The notes: a model not told the origin generated them from the letters alone. 64,000 nucleotides of DNA from Chryseobacterium sp. T16E-39 (GCF_002216065.1 NZ_CP022282.1:4464001-4528000), one strand, 5' to 3'; shown: positions 26,178 through 35,661, counted from the first letter of the stretch. Numbers and translations: made by a program.

Positions 26178-27899
26178 ATGAAAATAACAGTCATTTTTTT
26201 TATTTCCCTGTTCTCTCTATTACTAATTAACTCATGTCAATCAAGTGATAACAACGACTATTTTTACAACCTTAACAATTATGTTTCTGCAGAATATACT
26301 AATTACAATTTAACCAATATCCGGACACAATACAATAAAGAGCTAGCAAAATATAAAAAGACAGGGGATAAGAAATATATCTTAAGCAGTAAGTATATAG
26401 AACTTTTTCTTTATTATAATACGGATACCCGCGACATCTTAAATCAAATACCTCTCGTTTATGAACTACTGAAGCTTAATAATGATCAATATGAATATAT
26501 TTCTATAGCATGTAATTTTAGATTAGCACTGAATATGGAACAGAATTCTCCAAAATTTGCAATGCAGTGCCTGAATGAAGCAATAAAAATGGATGAAAAA
26601 GTAGGAAAAAAATATTTCCTTCCCCATCTCTATCATACAAAAGGAAGGTTTTATTATAATGAAAAAAATTATTCCGAGGCTATGATATATTTTAAAAAAG
26701 CCCTAGAAACCTATAAGATAAGAAAAGATGATGAAATTTTTATTGCGTCAATGTATAATAATTTCGGATTGTGTTTTAATAAGTTAAATAAGCAGGATAA
26801 AGCTATACAGGAAACTCTTAAGGGAATTAGGATTTTAGAAGGTAAAAAAAATCTCAATAAAGAAGATCTCCTTTTCATTACTAATATGAAGGAAAATCTA
26901 AGTGAATATTACCTTAAACTAAATGACTATAAAAACGCGGAATTATTTTTAAATCAAGGCTTTGAATTTTATCAGAATGTAAAGCAGTATAATTCGGAAT
27001 TTATGTCGATTTCCAAAATGCTGTTCAATCTATATAATTCAACTCACCAGAACGTTAAAAAAAATAATTTAGTGAGTTTCTTACTAGGAATTGAATCAAA
27101 AATCCAACATGTGTCTAATAAAATAATACTCTATGAGATATTGCAGGATCATTACCTGGAAATCAATGACCATGACAAAGAAAAAATGTCTTCTAAGAAA
27201 GTAATACATCTTATTAGCCTTTATAACCAGCAAAAACAGAAAGATCTGGCTCAAGTTTCTGACCTGTTGAATGATTATTTTATAAAGAACATCAATCAAA
27301 AATATGATTATAAAGTAAGTATTCAAAAAAAGAACATTTTGCTGTTATTTGTTTCCTCACTTTTGGTGATTACTATTCTTGCGCTGGCTTTCATAAATGT
27401 GTATAAGAAAAATAAAAAGGAAAAAGAGTTGGGAGAGGGGCAAAAATTAATTTTAGAACAGGATCTTCAACTCCACAGGAACAAAATAGAGAAGTTACAT
27501 CTTAGTCTCAATTTAAAAATAGAGACAGAGAAGGCATTTCTTGAAAACCTCAGGCAGATAAAAAAGTCTAAAAATATTGATCCTGAGGAAACCGTGAAAG
27601 ATCTGTTTTTTAAGATCAATAATCTGATTCAAATCGATAAAAAACATAATGATATCATTAATGAAAGCTCTTTAGAAAATAAATTATTTATGGAAAAGCT
27701 TTCTCATAGATTTCCGATTTTAACGATTCAGGAGTTAAAACTATGTGTTTATTTTAAATTAAATTTGTCTTCTAAAGAAATTTCACTACTTGAAAATATT
27801 AAAGATGTAACAGCAAGAGTATACAAAACTAATATAAAATCTAAGATGAAGTTAGATAAAGAAACAGATTTAACTGAATTTTTAAATAATTTAGTATGA
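26178..27899 (+). CDS. Membrane-anchored TPR regulator with LuxR-like HTH
   Basis: 573 residues. The signal ends in a lipobox (LLINSC, Cys20). TPR helices fill about residues 90-350 (LYHTKGRFYYNEKNYSEAMI, MYNNFGLCFNKLNKQDKAIQ). One membrane helix lies near residues 391-411 (ILLLFVSSLLVITILALAF), followed by a coiled coil and a C-terminal LuxR/GerE-like HTH (FPILTIQELKLCVYFKLN, then SSKEISLLENI). This layout is frequent in flavobacteria: a periplasmic sensor with a cytosolic output domain. The HTH is somewhat degenerate. Its divergent neighbour is a candidate target. Confidence 0.75.
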   Translation: MKITVIFFISLFSLLLINSCQSSDNNDYFYNLNNYVSAEYTNYNLTNIRTQYNKELAKYKKTGDKKYILSSKYIELFLYYNTDTRDILNQIPLVYELLKLNNDQYEYISIACNFRLALNMEQNSPKFAMQCLNEAIKMDEKVGKKYFLPHLYHTKGRFYYNEKNYSEAMIYFKKALETYKIRKDDEIFIASMYNNFGLCFNKLNKQDKAIQETLKGIRILEGKKNLNKEDLLFITNMKENLSEYYLKLNDYKNAELFLNQGFEFYQNVKQYNSEFMSISKMLFNLYNSTHQNVKKNNLVSFLLGIESKIQHVSNKIILYEILQDHYLEINDHDKEKMSSKKVIHLISLYNQQKQKDLAQVSDLLNDYFIKNINQKYDYKVSIQKKNILLLFVSSLLVITILALAFINVYKKNKKEKELGEGQKLILEQDLQLHRNKIEKLHLSLNLKIETEKAFLENLRQIKKSKNIDPEETVKDLFFKINNLIQIDKKHNDIINESSLENKLFMEKLSHRFPILTIQELKLCVYFKLNLSSKEISLLENIKDVTARVYKTNIKSKMKLDKETDLTEFLNNLV

Positions 27900-28130
27900 A
27901 AAATGGATGCTAAAAAACGTTAGACTAGGGAAATTTTTTAAGTAAAAAACTAATATTAATTATAATATATAAAATAAGTGAGAAAAATGTACCTGGGTGC
28001 ATTGAAAAAAAGAAAGAAGATGATGCATCTAAAAAGAAAGGTGGTTAAAATTAATTTTTTTTAATTTTAATTTTGTTTGCAAATAAGTTATCAGGACAAA
28101 AACTTAATACAATCTAGAATGCCTTCCTGA
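27900..28130. other. AT-rich junction before the chaA duplication
   Basis: 231 bp with no convincing gene. A short open frame without ATG ends in KKKEDDASKKKGG, but no start supports it. The sequence turns abruptly into chaA DNA at 28131. Confidence 0.4.
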
Positions 28131-28864
28131 GATACAGGGAGCAAACTTTTACTCTACAGGGAGTAAGCACAGCTCTGATAACACTTACGGCGGTAGTGGT
28201 TTTTGTTCTCATTTTGCCGAATTATACGGTAAGCCATACTGGAGGTGAATATACTTCTTTTCAATTACTTTTTATTGCTTTGGTTTCATTGGCGCTTTAC
28301 CTTGGATTTACTATGGTCCAGACAATAAGACACCGGAGCTTCTTTATATCTCCACAAAACAAGCTGCTGGCAGACCAAAAGGAAGAAAGCAGTGACGGGC
28401 AACTTTCCCGCAGAAAAACACTTGTCAGTTGCTTTATGTTAGTTTTATGTCTGGGAATCGTTGTGATGATGGCAAAACTGCTTTCTAAAGACGTAGAGCA
28501 TATTGTTCTATCATTTGGAGCACCAAAATCCGTAGTCGGAGTTATTATTGCCGGAATCGTTCTTCTTCCGGAAGGCCTTGCTGCTTTCAGAGCTGCAAAG
28601 AATGACCAGATACAAACCTCTTTAAATCTCGCATTTGGTTCTGCATTGGCAAGTATCGGATTAAGTATTCCTGCGATTGCCATTATATCAGTCATTTTCG
28701 GAATACGCATGACGCTGGGAATAGATATCAAATCGACTGTGCTTTTAGGGCTTTCCCTTTTTATAATTACGGTGTCTCTCGCAACAGGTAAGACCAATAT
28801 TATGCAGGGGGTTGTACTGGTGGGAATTTTTTTGATTTATCTTTTTATTTCCATAGTGCCTTAA
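28131..28864 (+). pseudogene. Duplicated 3' two-thirds of chaA
   Basis: Repeats chaA codons from about 122 to the stop in the same orientation, without the 5' third, start codon or any new start fused in frame. The copy would lack the first ion-binding repeat and cannot make a full antiporter. With only two differences from the source visible by eye, the duplication is recent. Its right end coincides with the end of the similarity 4 bp past the stop (28868). Confidence 0.93.
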
Positions 28865-29095
28865 TCATTAGAGTTTTCAAAAAGATTGGTTACTGTAATT
28901 TCTACGGTCTTAAAGTAATGTTTTATTTATTTTAAGAAAATCAAAACCATTTCACATTAATTGTCGTATCTTACAAAAGATATTGCAGAATGAAAATAAA
29001 TTTTCGTGTGAATAGTGGCTTATAAATAAAGCATAATTTTTCTTTGCCTTCCGTAATACTTCCACGAAAAATCTTTCATTTTAATTTATATAATT

Positions 29096-29818
29096 ATGGC
29101 AATATTCATTTTTATACTTATACATTGGTATACTTCGCTTTTTTTTCAATCGGTTTTTCATCATCGGTATGCAGCACACAATCTTTTTACCATGTCAAAA
29201 TTTTGGGAAAGAATGTTCTATATAGGTTGCTTTTTTACGCAAGGTTCTTCCTATATCAGTGCTTATACTTATGGTTTAATGCATCGTTTGCATCATGCAC
29301 ATACGGATAAAGTGCAAGATCCACATTCACCGCATAATGATCCTAATCCTTTTATAATGATGTGGACGACTCGAAACAACTATTTTAACCTTTACATAGG
29401 AAAAACAGATGCTGCAGAAAAATATAAAAAGAATCTTCCGGATTGGGAGAGGTTTGATAAGATCGCACACAATTATATTACCAGATTTTGTTGGATTGCG
29501 ATATACATCATTATTTATGCTTTATTAGCAACAGCCTGGTGGCAATGGCTTTTTCTTCCTGCAACTATAATTATGGGTTCTTTACAAGGAATGGCTGTAA
29601 ACTGGTGGGCTCACAAATTTGGTTATGAAAATTATAAGTTAACCAATACTTCAAAAAATATTCTGCCATTTGATTTCATTTTCTGGGGGGAAGCATATCA
29701 TAATAATCATCATAAACATCCACAAAGACCTAACAATGCAACAAAGTGGTTTGAATGGGATATGGGTTTCCAAACAATGATCTTTTTGCAAAAACTTAGG
29801 GTTATTAAAATAAAATAA
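29096..29818 (+). CDS. Acyl-CoA/acyl-lipid fatty-acid desaturase
   Basis: Di-iron membrane enzyme that introduces a cis double bond (delta-9 type) into acyl chains. All three histidine boxes are visible: FHHRYAAH near residues 22-29, HRLHHAH near 64-70, and HNNHH near 202-206, with four hydrophobic segments between them. At 240 residues it is a short member of the stearoyl-CoA desaturase-like family. The start at 29096 leaves the first helix intact. No partner gene is adjacent. Confidence 0.9.
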   Translation: MAIFIFILIHWYTSLFFQSVFHHRYAAHNLFTMSKFWERMFYIGCFFTQGSSYISAYTYGLMHRLHHAHTDKVQDPHSPHNDPNPFIMMWTTRNNYFNLYIGKTDAAEKYKKNLPDWERFDKIAHNYITRFCWIAIYIIIYALLATAWWQWLFLPATIIMGSLQGMAVNWWAHKFGYENYKLTNTSKNILPFDFIFWGEAYHNNHHKHPQRPNNATKWFEWDMGFQTMIFLQKLRVIKIK

Positions 29819-29933
29819 TAAGAGTATGTATTAAGAGCTTGCAAGATGAGCTTTTTTAGAAACTATAATTTGAGCTTTTTAGAAAGTTGAATTTCATTTT
29901 GTTTTCGGAAATTTGAATTGCAAGATAAAGATT

Positions 29934-30029
29934 ATGGGTATTATAAAATTAAGCATAGAATGGAGCAAAGCAGAGTTACTTTCTGCTAAAATCGTGTGGA
30001 TCTTCAGTCTTATTGTGTTAATAATATGA
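29934..30029 (+). pseudogene. 5' scrap of a membrane-protein gene
   Basis: A 31-residue frame (MGIIKLSIEWSKAELLSAKI then a hydrophobic end) resembles only the N-terminus of a flavobacterial membrane protein and stops after its first helix. It lies in a stretch (29.8-31.6 kb) where every gene is broken. Confidence 0.35.
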
Positions 30030-30088
30030 TTTCAGTCCGACCTAATGAAAATAGATGTTGACTTCTAAAGGAAATATTTTCAATTATA

Positions 30089-30372
30089 TCAGTATTTAAT
30101 TACCGTCGTGAATTCAACCTCCAGCATAACATCTTTCCTGAAAAGCTGTTATACTTCTATTGAGGTCTGGGCCGGAGGCTGTGTGGTGTCTATGTATTTA
30201 TTTCTTACTGTTCTGAATGCTGGAAGATTTTAGATATCAGTAAAATAGTTGTTCAGTTTAATAATATTTTTCATGCTTCCACCTGCATTTTCCAACTTGT
30301 TTTGAATGCTGTTAAAAATGTATTCTACCTGTCGCTCGAAATTTCCGATACGAGCAAACGGAGATTTAACCT
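30089..30372 (-). pseudogene. Broken RidA/YjgF-family gene
   Basis: In two frames of the minus strand the RidA pattern is readable: SPFARIGNFERQVEYIFNSI with KLENAGGSMKNIIKLNNYFT, then after a frameshift NKYIDTTQPPAQTSIEV, a stop, and a C-terminal EVEFTTVIKY. RidA hydrolyses reactive enamines. The N-terminal third is missing and the frame is broken at least twice. Confidence 0.75.
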
Positions 30373-30464
30373 ATGTCCATTGTTTTGATAATTCTAAAGA
30401 ATGATTTGCTTATCCCAGTCTTTTTTCTGATTTAGCTAGTGTAACCCATAATAATCAGAATTTT

Positions 30465-30722
30465 CTAAACGATTATTAATCGATATCCTATTGCACGAAT
30501 ATTTATGATAACAATTCGAGGGTCTTGTGAGAGTTGTTTTCGTAATTTCGAAATACATACATCCAGGCTTCTGCCATTGAAAAAATTGTCATCACCCCAG
30601 AGATCTATAAGTGCTTCTTTACGTTGAAGGAGATTATCTTTATTGGTTGCTAAAAGTTAAAGAATTTTGCCCGCTCTGGGTGAAAGACTGAAAGACTCTT
30701 TTAAGAAATCCGAGATATTCAT
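30465..30722 (-). pseudogene. C-terminal fragment of an OmpR-type response regulator
   Basis: The minus strand reads LLLATNKDNLLQRKEALIDL then WGDDNFFNGRSLDVCISKLR and INIRAIGYRL, the winged helix of flavobacterial OmpR/PhoB regulators. A stop precedes it (AGKIL*LLL) and no receiver domain is present. It is an orphan fragment in the pseudogene stretch. Confidence 0.75.
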
Positions 30723-31580
30723 GGGAGAATGCAGTATATATGAATGATGATTTTAAAGCAACAGAAAAGCTGACTCTTAATTATGGAGTTAGACTTGCCG
30801 CATTTAGTATTTTAGGAGGGGATACTTTTAATACTTACGAAAATGGAATCCTTACACAAAGCAGATATCTTGAAAAAGGGAAATTTGGAAAAACCTACGT
30901 TAATCTGGAACCCCGTATTACAGCTAATTATCGAATCAACGAAGGCAGCAGTATAAAAGGAGGATACTCGCGTAATACTTAGAATCTACATCTTCTTAGT
31001 AACAGCAGCAGTGGAAATCCCACCGATCAATGGATTGGCTACAGTTACCACATAAAACCTGAAATTGCAGATCAACTAAGTCTTGGTTACAATAGAAACT
31101 TTAAAAACAATAATTATGAATTAAAACTGAAAGAAAAATAAATGGTATTAATGATATTAATGATAACGAATGGTACAATGCCAGAATGGATAAGACCCAT
31201 GATCTGTCAATAGTCGCGACTAGCTAAATCCAAAATGGTCTTTCTCAGGTTTATTTGTGTACAGTACTGGAAATGCAGTTACTTTTCCGACTGGAAAATA
31301 TCAGATGGATGGTTACTCTTTATTCCAATACAATAAGAGAAATGCAGATAGGATGCCAGTATATCACAGGATGGATTTAAGTGCTACGTATGAACCTAGT
31401 GATAACACAAACAAGCGCTTCCGTGGATCATGGTCTTTTGGTATTTACAATGTTTATGGCAATGCTAATACCTATACCATTAGCTTTGAAGATAATCCAA
31501 TTAATCCTGGAGCTATCCGTACTATGCAAACCTCATTATTTCGGTGGATACCTAATATCACTTACAACTTCAAATTTTAA
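30722..31580 (+). pseudogene. Remnant of a TonB-dependent receptor
   Basis: Pieces of the outer-membrane beta barrel remain in several frames: NDDFKATEKLTLNYGVRLAA, LEPRITANYRINEGSSIKGG, a stop at 30980, DQLSLGYNRNFKNNNYELKL, a shift, and a last open piece from 31257 (YHRMDLSATYEPS, then RWIPNITYNFKF). The plug domain and most of the barrel are gone. The gene that follows at once (DUF4249 lipoprotein) is the usual partner of this receptor type. Confidence 0.8.
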
Positions 31581-31583
31581 ATT

Positions 31584-32378
31584 ATGAAAAATATTTTTTT
31601 TGTCACATTATTTCTACTTTTATTAAGCTCTTGTGTAAATGAGATTGATTTAAATCTTACTGACAAAAGTGGAAACATCGTTATTGAAGGGAATATAACG
31701 GATCAACCTGGGCCTTACATAATAAGAATAACCAGATCTACGGGTATGATACAAAATAGTCAATACCAAATCGTTACTAATGCTAAGGTTATCGTCAGCG
31801 ACAATACAAGTCAAACCGAAACCTTAACGTATGCAGGTGATGGAAAATATCAAACTACCGATTTTAAAGGAGTTGCTGGCAGAACCTATACATTACAAGT
31901 AGAAGCAGATGGAAAACAGTATAGTGCTCAGAGTACCATGCCTACTGCCGTAGATTTTGAAGACTTGAAGCAGGATTCTTTTATACCTGAAGGAAGGATA
32001 ACTTATAAACTTTTACCCATCTTTAAAGATCCGCCAGCCCTGGGAAATCGATATTTATTTAATATTATTATTAATAATTATGATAAAAAATATAAATTAT
32101 TTTCTGATTACGTAAATAATGGAACTCTAAATCAAAAAGCTATCACTTTACCCAACTCTGGGTTTAATGCAGTTAAAGTGGGTGATGTTATTGAAGTTGA
32201 AATGCAATGTATTGATAATAATATATTTGCCTATTATAATACGTTTCTAAAGATTATCGAAAATAATGATGTTAATTTTGATGCAAGTTCTTCAAACCCA
32301 TCGAGCAATATTACTAATGGGGGATTAGGATATTTTTCTGCGCATAGCGTTAGAAAGAGAAATATAATAATTAAATAA
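31584..32378 (+). CDS. DUF4249-family lipoprotein
   Basis: 264 residues. The lipoprotein signal ends in LLLSSC (Cys16-17 region). The next block NIVIEGNITDQPGPYIIRIT and GRTYTLQVEADGKQYSAQST is the DUF4249 pattern. DUF4249 proteins accompany TonB-dependent receptors in Bacteroidetes and are thought to sit at the cell surface. Here the receptor is a pseudogene 4 bp upstream, so this gene has lost its partner. The C-terminus (SVRKRNIIIK) is shorter than usual, so it too may be truncated. Confidence 0.78.
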   Translation: MKNIFFVTLFLLLLSSCVNEIDLNLTDKSGNIVIEGNITDQPGPYIIRITRSTGMIQNSQYQIVTNAKVIVSDNTSQTETLTYAGDGKYQTTDFKGVAGRTYTLQVEADGKQYSAQSTMPTAVDFEDLKQDSFIPEGRITYKLLPIFKDPPALGNRYLFNIIINNYDKKYKLFSDYVNNGTLNQKAITLPNSGFNAVKVGDVIEVEMQCIDNNIFAYYNTFLKIIENNDVNFDASSSNPSSNITNGGLGYFSAHSVRKRNIIIK

Positions 32379-32676
32379 ATATGACCTGGTGGTTTATTAT
32401 AGAGAAAGAGCGTTGGAGACTTATAAAAAAGTACTGACCGGTGACAGTAGACAAATATAAATTGATTTACAATTAATATTAAGTTGGCAAAAAAGGGTAT
32501 TTTACAGCTGTAAAACACGTCAAAGAATATCTTGATGAATTTTTTATGAACAAAAAGTTGATAAAATTTATCAAATAAATAATAGATTACAGAGATTGGA
32601 TCAATTTCCTGACAAAGTAATTAATAAACACTAATCAAAATATATAGCTGTGATTTTAACCAGCTTATAAAGTTAA
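32379..32676. other. Gene-free stretch
   Basis: About 300 bp after the DUF4249 gene. Short out-of-frame coding-like pieces (for example YRERALETYKKVLTGDSRQ) suggest the lost 3' end of the preceding gene or another relic. No intact ORF. Confidence 0.35.
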
Positions 32677-32717
32677 GTTATGATATACTTAGCCGGTAAA
32701 TTTAAGTATATCATAAC
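32677..32717. terminator. Perfect 15-bp inverted repeat between convergent genes
   Basis: GTTATGATATACTTA (32677-32691) and TAAGTATATCATAAC (32703-32717) with an 11-nt loop, 15 bp from the SDR stop on the minus strand. Its position between convergent genes favours a bidirectional terminator, although no long T run follows. Confidence 0.6.
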
Positions 32718-32731
32718 CATAACAATAAAGA

Positions 32732-33466
32732 TTATCTGCGAATAGTAACGCCTCCATCAACTGCCAGGTATGAACCTGAAATGTATGAAGCTTCACTTGA
32801 AGCGAAGAAAACAATAGCATTTGCTATTTCTTCAGCATCTCCTATTCGTTTCAGTGGTACCGCTGCTGCAATAGCATTTTTAATATCTACCGGTGTTTGT
32901 TGATTCATTGGTGTGTCAGTTAATCCTGGGGCCACAACGTTTACTCGAATTTTTCTATCTGCCAATTCTGTTGCTGCAGTACGCGCAATTGCATCAACTG
33001 CACCTTTTGTTGCGGCATAAGCTCCCATTTGAGCATATCCGCTAACTGATACTCCTGAGGAAATAAGAATAACAGAGGCTCCTTCTGCTAAATGAGGAAT
33101 TAATTTTTGCAAAGTAAAAAACAGTCCTTTTACATTGATGTTGAACAAATCATCAAAGACTTCCTCACTTGTATCCTCTATTAAATATTGTTTAGCAATT
33201 CCTGCATTCAAAACAAGTACATCCACTTTGTTTCCGCTTTCTGCGACTTCTTTTTCCAATGCTTCGATATCTGCAATTTTGGAAATATCTGATGCTAAAG
33301 TTTTTAATTTTGGACTATTAATTTTAATTGAGGCTTTATGCAAACTATCAGTATTTCTTCCTGTTATCAAAACGTTTGCTCCTTTTCCAATAAATATTGT
33401 TGCGGTTGCTAATCCTATTCCTGTACTTCCGCCTGTAATCACTACGTTTTTATTCGTGAAATTCAT
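32732..33466 (-). CDS. Short-chain dehydrogenase/reductase (first SDR)
   Basis: 244 residues of a classical SDR. NADP-type Gly motif GGSTGIGLATA near residue 12, NAGIAKQ, catalytic Ser in ILISSGVSVSG, Tyr and Lys in YAATKGA, and C-terminal GSYLAVDGG. It is divergent from an HxlR regulator gene at 33632 whose GTAAC-rich control region lies between them. The substrate is unknown; such pairs often respond to electrophiles or quinones. Confidence 0.88.
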   Translation of the reverse strand: MNFTNKNVVITGGSTGIGLATATIFIGKGANVLITGRNTDSLHKASIKINSPKLKTLASDISKIADIEALEKEVAESGNKVDVLVLNAGIAKQYLIEDTSEEVFDDLFNINVKGLFFTLQKLIPHLAEGASVILISSGVSVSGYAQMGAYAATKGAVDAIARTAATELADRKIRVNVVAPGLTDTPMNQQTPVDIKNAIAAAVPLKRIGDAEEIANAIVFFASSEASYISGSYLAVDGGVTIRR

Positions 33467-33581
33467 TTTTTTTAATTTTAGAAGATTGAAAAATTATTTT
33501 ATGTTCAGACTATTTAATCTGTTTGTGTTTTGAAATCGATTTCTTTAACAATGCAAATTTAAAATGAATAAATTTATTTTA

Positions 33582-33629
33582 GTAACTTTGTAACTAAAAG
33601 TAACAGTAACTTTTGAGTAACAAAGTAAC
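33582..33629. promoter_or_regulatory. Cluster of six GTAAC motifs (HxlR/SDR control region)
   Basis: GTAAC occurs at 33582, 33590, 33600, 33606, 33617 and 33625, all on the plus strand. Around them, AGTAACTTTGTAACT and GAGTAACAAAGTAACT form an imperfect inverted repeat. A TAACTTTG -7 box (33583-33590) is embedded. The last motif ends 2 bp before the HxlR start. It is the most likely binding site of the HxlR protein, controlling itself and the divergent SDR gene. Confidence 0.7.
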
Positions 33630-33631
33630 TT

Positions 33632-33988
33632 ATGACAGAAATTAAATGCTCAGATAACGACACAAACAAAAAACAAATTATGGCTGTTCACGATGCAATG
33701 GACGTGTTGAATGGTAAATGGAAAATATCAATAATATCGTCAGTCTGTTATTACAACAAACGGCGTTTTTCCGATATTTTGAATGATGTGAAAGGCATTT
33801 CTAACAAAATGCTAAGCAAAGAATTGAAAGAACTGGAAATGAATCAGCTCATAAAACGTAGTGTTCTTGACACACAACCAGTGACAGTTCAATATCAACT
33901 GACTGAATATGGTATGACTTTAAAAAAAATCATCGACACTTTGGCTGATTGGGGCACTGAACATCGCAAAGTAATTGTTGGGAGATGA
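33632..33988 (+). CDS. HxlR-family winged-helix regulator (first)
   Basis: 118 residues. The HxlR pattern is clear: VLNGKWKISIISSVCYYNKR, FSDILNDVKGISNKMLSKEL, LKELEMNQLIKRSV, YQLTEYGMTL and DTLADWGTEHR. C8-type cysteines that sense oxidants or electrophiles in HypR/YodB may be represented by the Cys near residue 6 and the Cys in SSVCYY. It is divergent from the SDR gene at 32732. Confidence 0.9.
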   Translation: MTEIKCSDNDTNKKQIMAVHDAMDVLNGKWKISIISSVCYYNKRRFSDILNDVKGISNKMLSKELKELEMNQLIKRSVLDTQPVTVQYQLTEYGMTLKKIIDTLADWGTEHRKVIVGR

Positions 33989-34099
33989 ACAAATAGTATT
34001 TTTTTAATATTTCTTCTTTATATTATACTCAAACTTTGTAAAGGCGAGATTATTTTCGGTAATTTCTTTAAAATTTTTATTGTAGGGCTAATTTTGAAA

Positions 34100-34251
34100 A
34101 ACATTCTGCAGAAATTGTTTTCCTATAGAACTTACTCGTCAGCAAATTGCTGATTTAACAGAATTACACATTGAAAAAGTTATTAGAATGGTTAAAAAGA
34201 ATAGTTGAGGGTAATACGATTAAACTTGAAGGAAGAAAGATTTTATACTGA
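34100..34251 (+). pseudogene. C-terminal relic of a Crp/Fnr regulator
   Basis: Reads LTRQQIADLTELHIEKVIRM then VKKN and a stop; after a one-base shift it continues IVEGNTIKLEGRKILY with the natural stop at 34249. This is the winged helix of a Crp/Fnr protein close to that of 18445-19035 (LTRQQIASLTGLRVETVIRT). No sensor domain is upstream. The remaining gap between 33989 and 34741 is AT-rich with no other gene. Confidence 0.7.
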
Positions 34252-34741
34252 TTTTATTAAATCAGAAACATGCTCAGCCTTATTGATGAAATTAATGTAT
34301 AGTAATGTATTTTAATAATCTTCGAAATGTTTTTCACCATTAAAATGATAGGTAACTCTTCTTGTAAATATTTTTTACATTTTTCTTTAAAGCTTTAAAA
34401 AGCTCTTATTCGCACCATTATTCAACATTCATTTAATTTAAACACTCTACTTTTCTATTTTTGGTTTTTAGTCTTTAATATGCCAATGGCATTTTACATT
34501 CTGAACCTCATGTACCATTTATATGCTTAATGAATGAAAGAAATAAGCATTATAATCTATAATAAAAAATAATCTGATTTATCTATCAATAAAATCAGCC
34601 ATATAGATTTTTCTTCTTAAAGATGTCGCATTTCTACTATATAAGTATTAGATAGCCAATTACTTTTATATTGGATTAGAGACATGTTCTAAAAATATCT
34701 AGTTACCATATTTAAAACTCATCAATAAAAATATTATTACT

Positions 34742-35647
34742 ATGAAAATCACAAACTACAGATTTGATATGAGATATTTTATCATATCAGATGGCACAAC
34801 AAATCACAAAAGAAGTAAATTTTTTTTTAAAGAAACAAATGCTTTTTTTTCCCAGACCATTACAGTATTACTATTCTTTTTATCTTTTCATTTGCATGCC
34901 CAAAAATTTTCAAAGGAGCCGTTAGAAAGGGATTTTAATACTCAAATAAAAACTTCAATATATGATGATGAACGGAATGAGTTATCAAAATCCATTAAGC
35001 AAAATTCAGTGACAAAAACTCTCAATATCCTTAGCGGAACTACAAAAGAAAAAAAAATATTATTGGGTCAGGACTATTTCAATTCCGAGCTTTTCTTGAT
35101 GGATGATGATGGGAATAGGAAAATTCCGCAGGGGCATGAAAGTAATGTTCAACGCTATGATAGCCGAACAATTTCTTTTGATAACGAATTAAATGATAAT
35201 TTAACAGTTTATGAGATAAGTGACAAATATGCTTTCCGGGAAAAAAATACAAATATCGATTATCGTTATGATAATACGTATTACCATTTCAAAGACAAAG
35301 ATAATATAACTACATCGGTATATTATATTACCCGGACTGTAGGATTTTTAAAATCTCAATATAAAATTGTAAATAAAGGTAATTCTTACACCCAATATCC
35401 TCTTATTGTTTCACCTAATCCTGCTAAAGATCTTATTAATATTACATATCAAGTTGAAAGGCAGGAACAAAGTAGTCTTAGAATAATTGATATGAATGGA
35501 CGTGTCGTACTTCTCATTTTTAGCAATAAACAAATACCAATTGGTCGTTATACAGTTCAACAGTTGATTACACTTCCTACAGGCAACTATATTGTGCAAT
35601 TTATCACAGGTCAAAAATCCAGTACTCAAAAACTTATAGTTCAATAA
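34742..35647 (+). CDS. Exported protein with T9SS type A sorting domain
   Basis: 301 residues. A long N-terminal segment ends in a signal peptide (TITVLLFFLSFHLHAQ, about residues 36-54), so the true start could be downstream of 34742. The C-terminal about 80 residues form a Por secretion-system domain: SPNPAKDLINITYQ, IIDMNGRVV, PTGNYIVQFI and KLIVQ. The middle carries no recognised domain. It is followed 14 bp later by a second T9SS protein gene, so they are probably an operon. Confidence 0.78.
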   Translation: MKITNYRFDMRYFIISDGTTNHKRSKFFFKETNAFFSQTITVLLFFLSFHLHAQKFSKEPLERDFNTQIKTSIYDDERNELSKSIKQNSVTKTLNILSGTTKEKKILLGQDYFNSELFLMDDDGNRKIPQGHESNVQRYDSRTISFDNELNDNLTVYEISDKYAFREKNTNIDYRYDNTYYHFKDKDNITTSVYYITRTVGFLKSQYKIVNKGNSYTQYPLIVSPNPAKDLINITYQVERQEQSSLRIIDMNGRVVLLIFSNKQIPIGRYTVQQLITLPTGNYIVQFITGQKSSTQKLIVQ

Positions 35648-35661
35648 AAAAACAACTAATC

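Noticed and set aside
27929..28047. Peptide-like frame ending in KKKEDDASKKKGG
   Set aside because: No start codon is present, so it is probably not translated.
28297..28797. A 166-residue open frame on the minus strand across the chaA copy
   Set aside because: It is the antisense shadow of chaA. The same frame is seen in part opposite the first copy and has no coding-like pattern.
22602..28868. The chaA duplication as a pure assembly artefact
   Set aside because: The copies differ at two visible sites and have different flanks on both sides, which favours a real duplication. Long reads are still needed to settle it.
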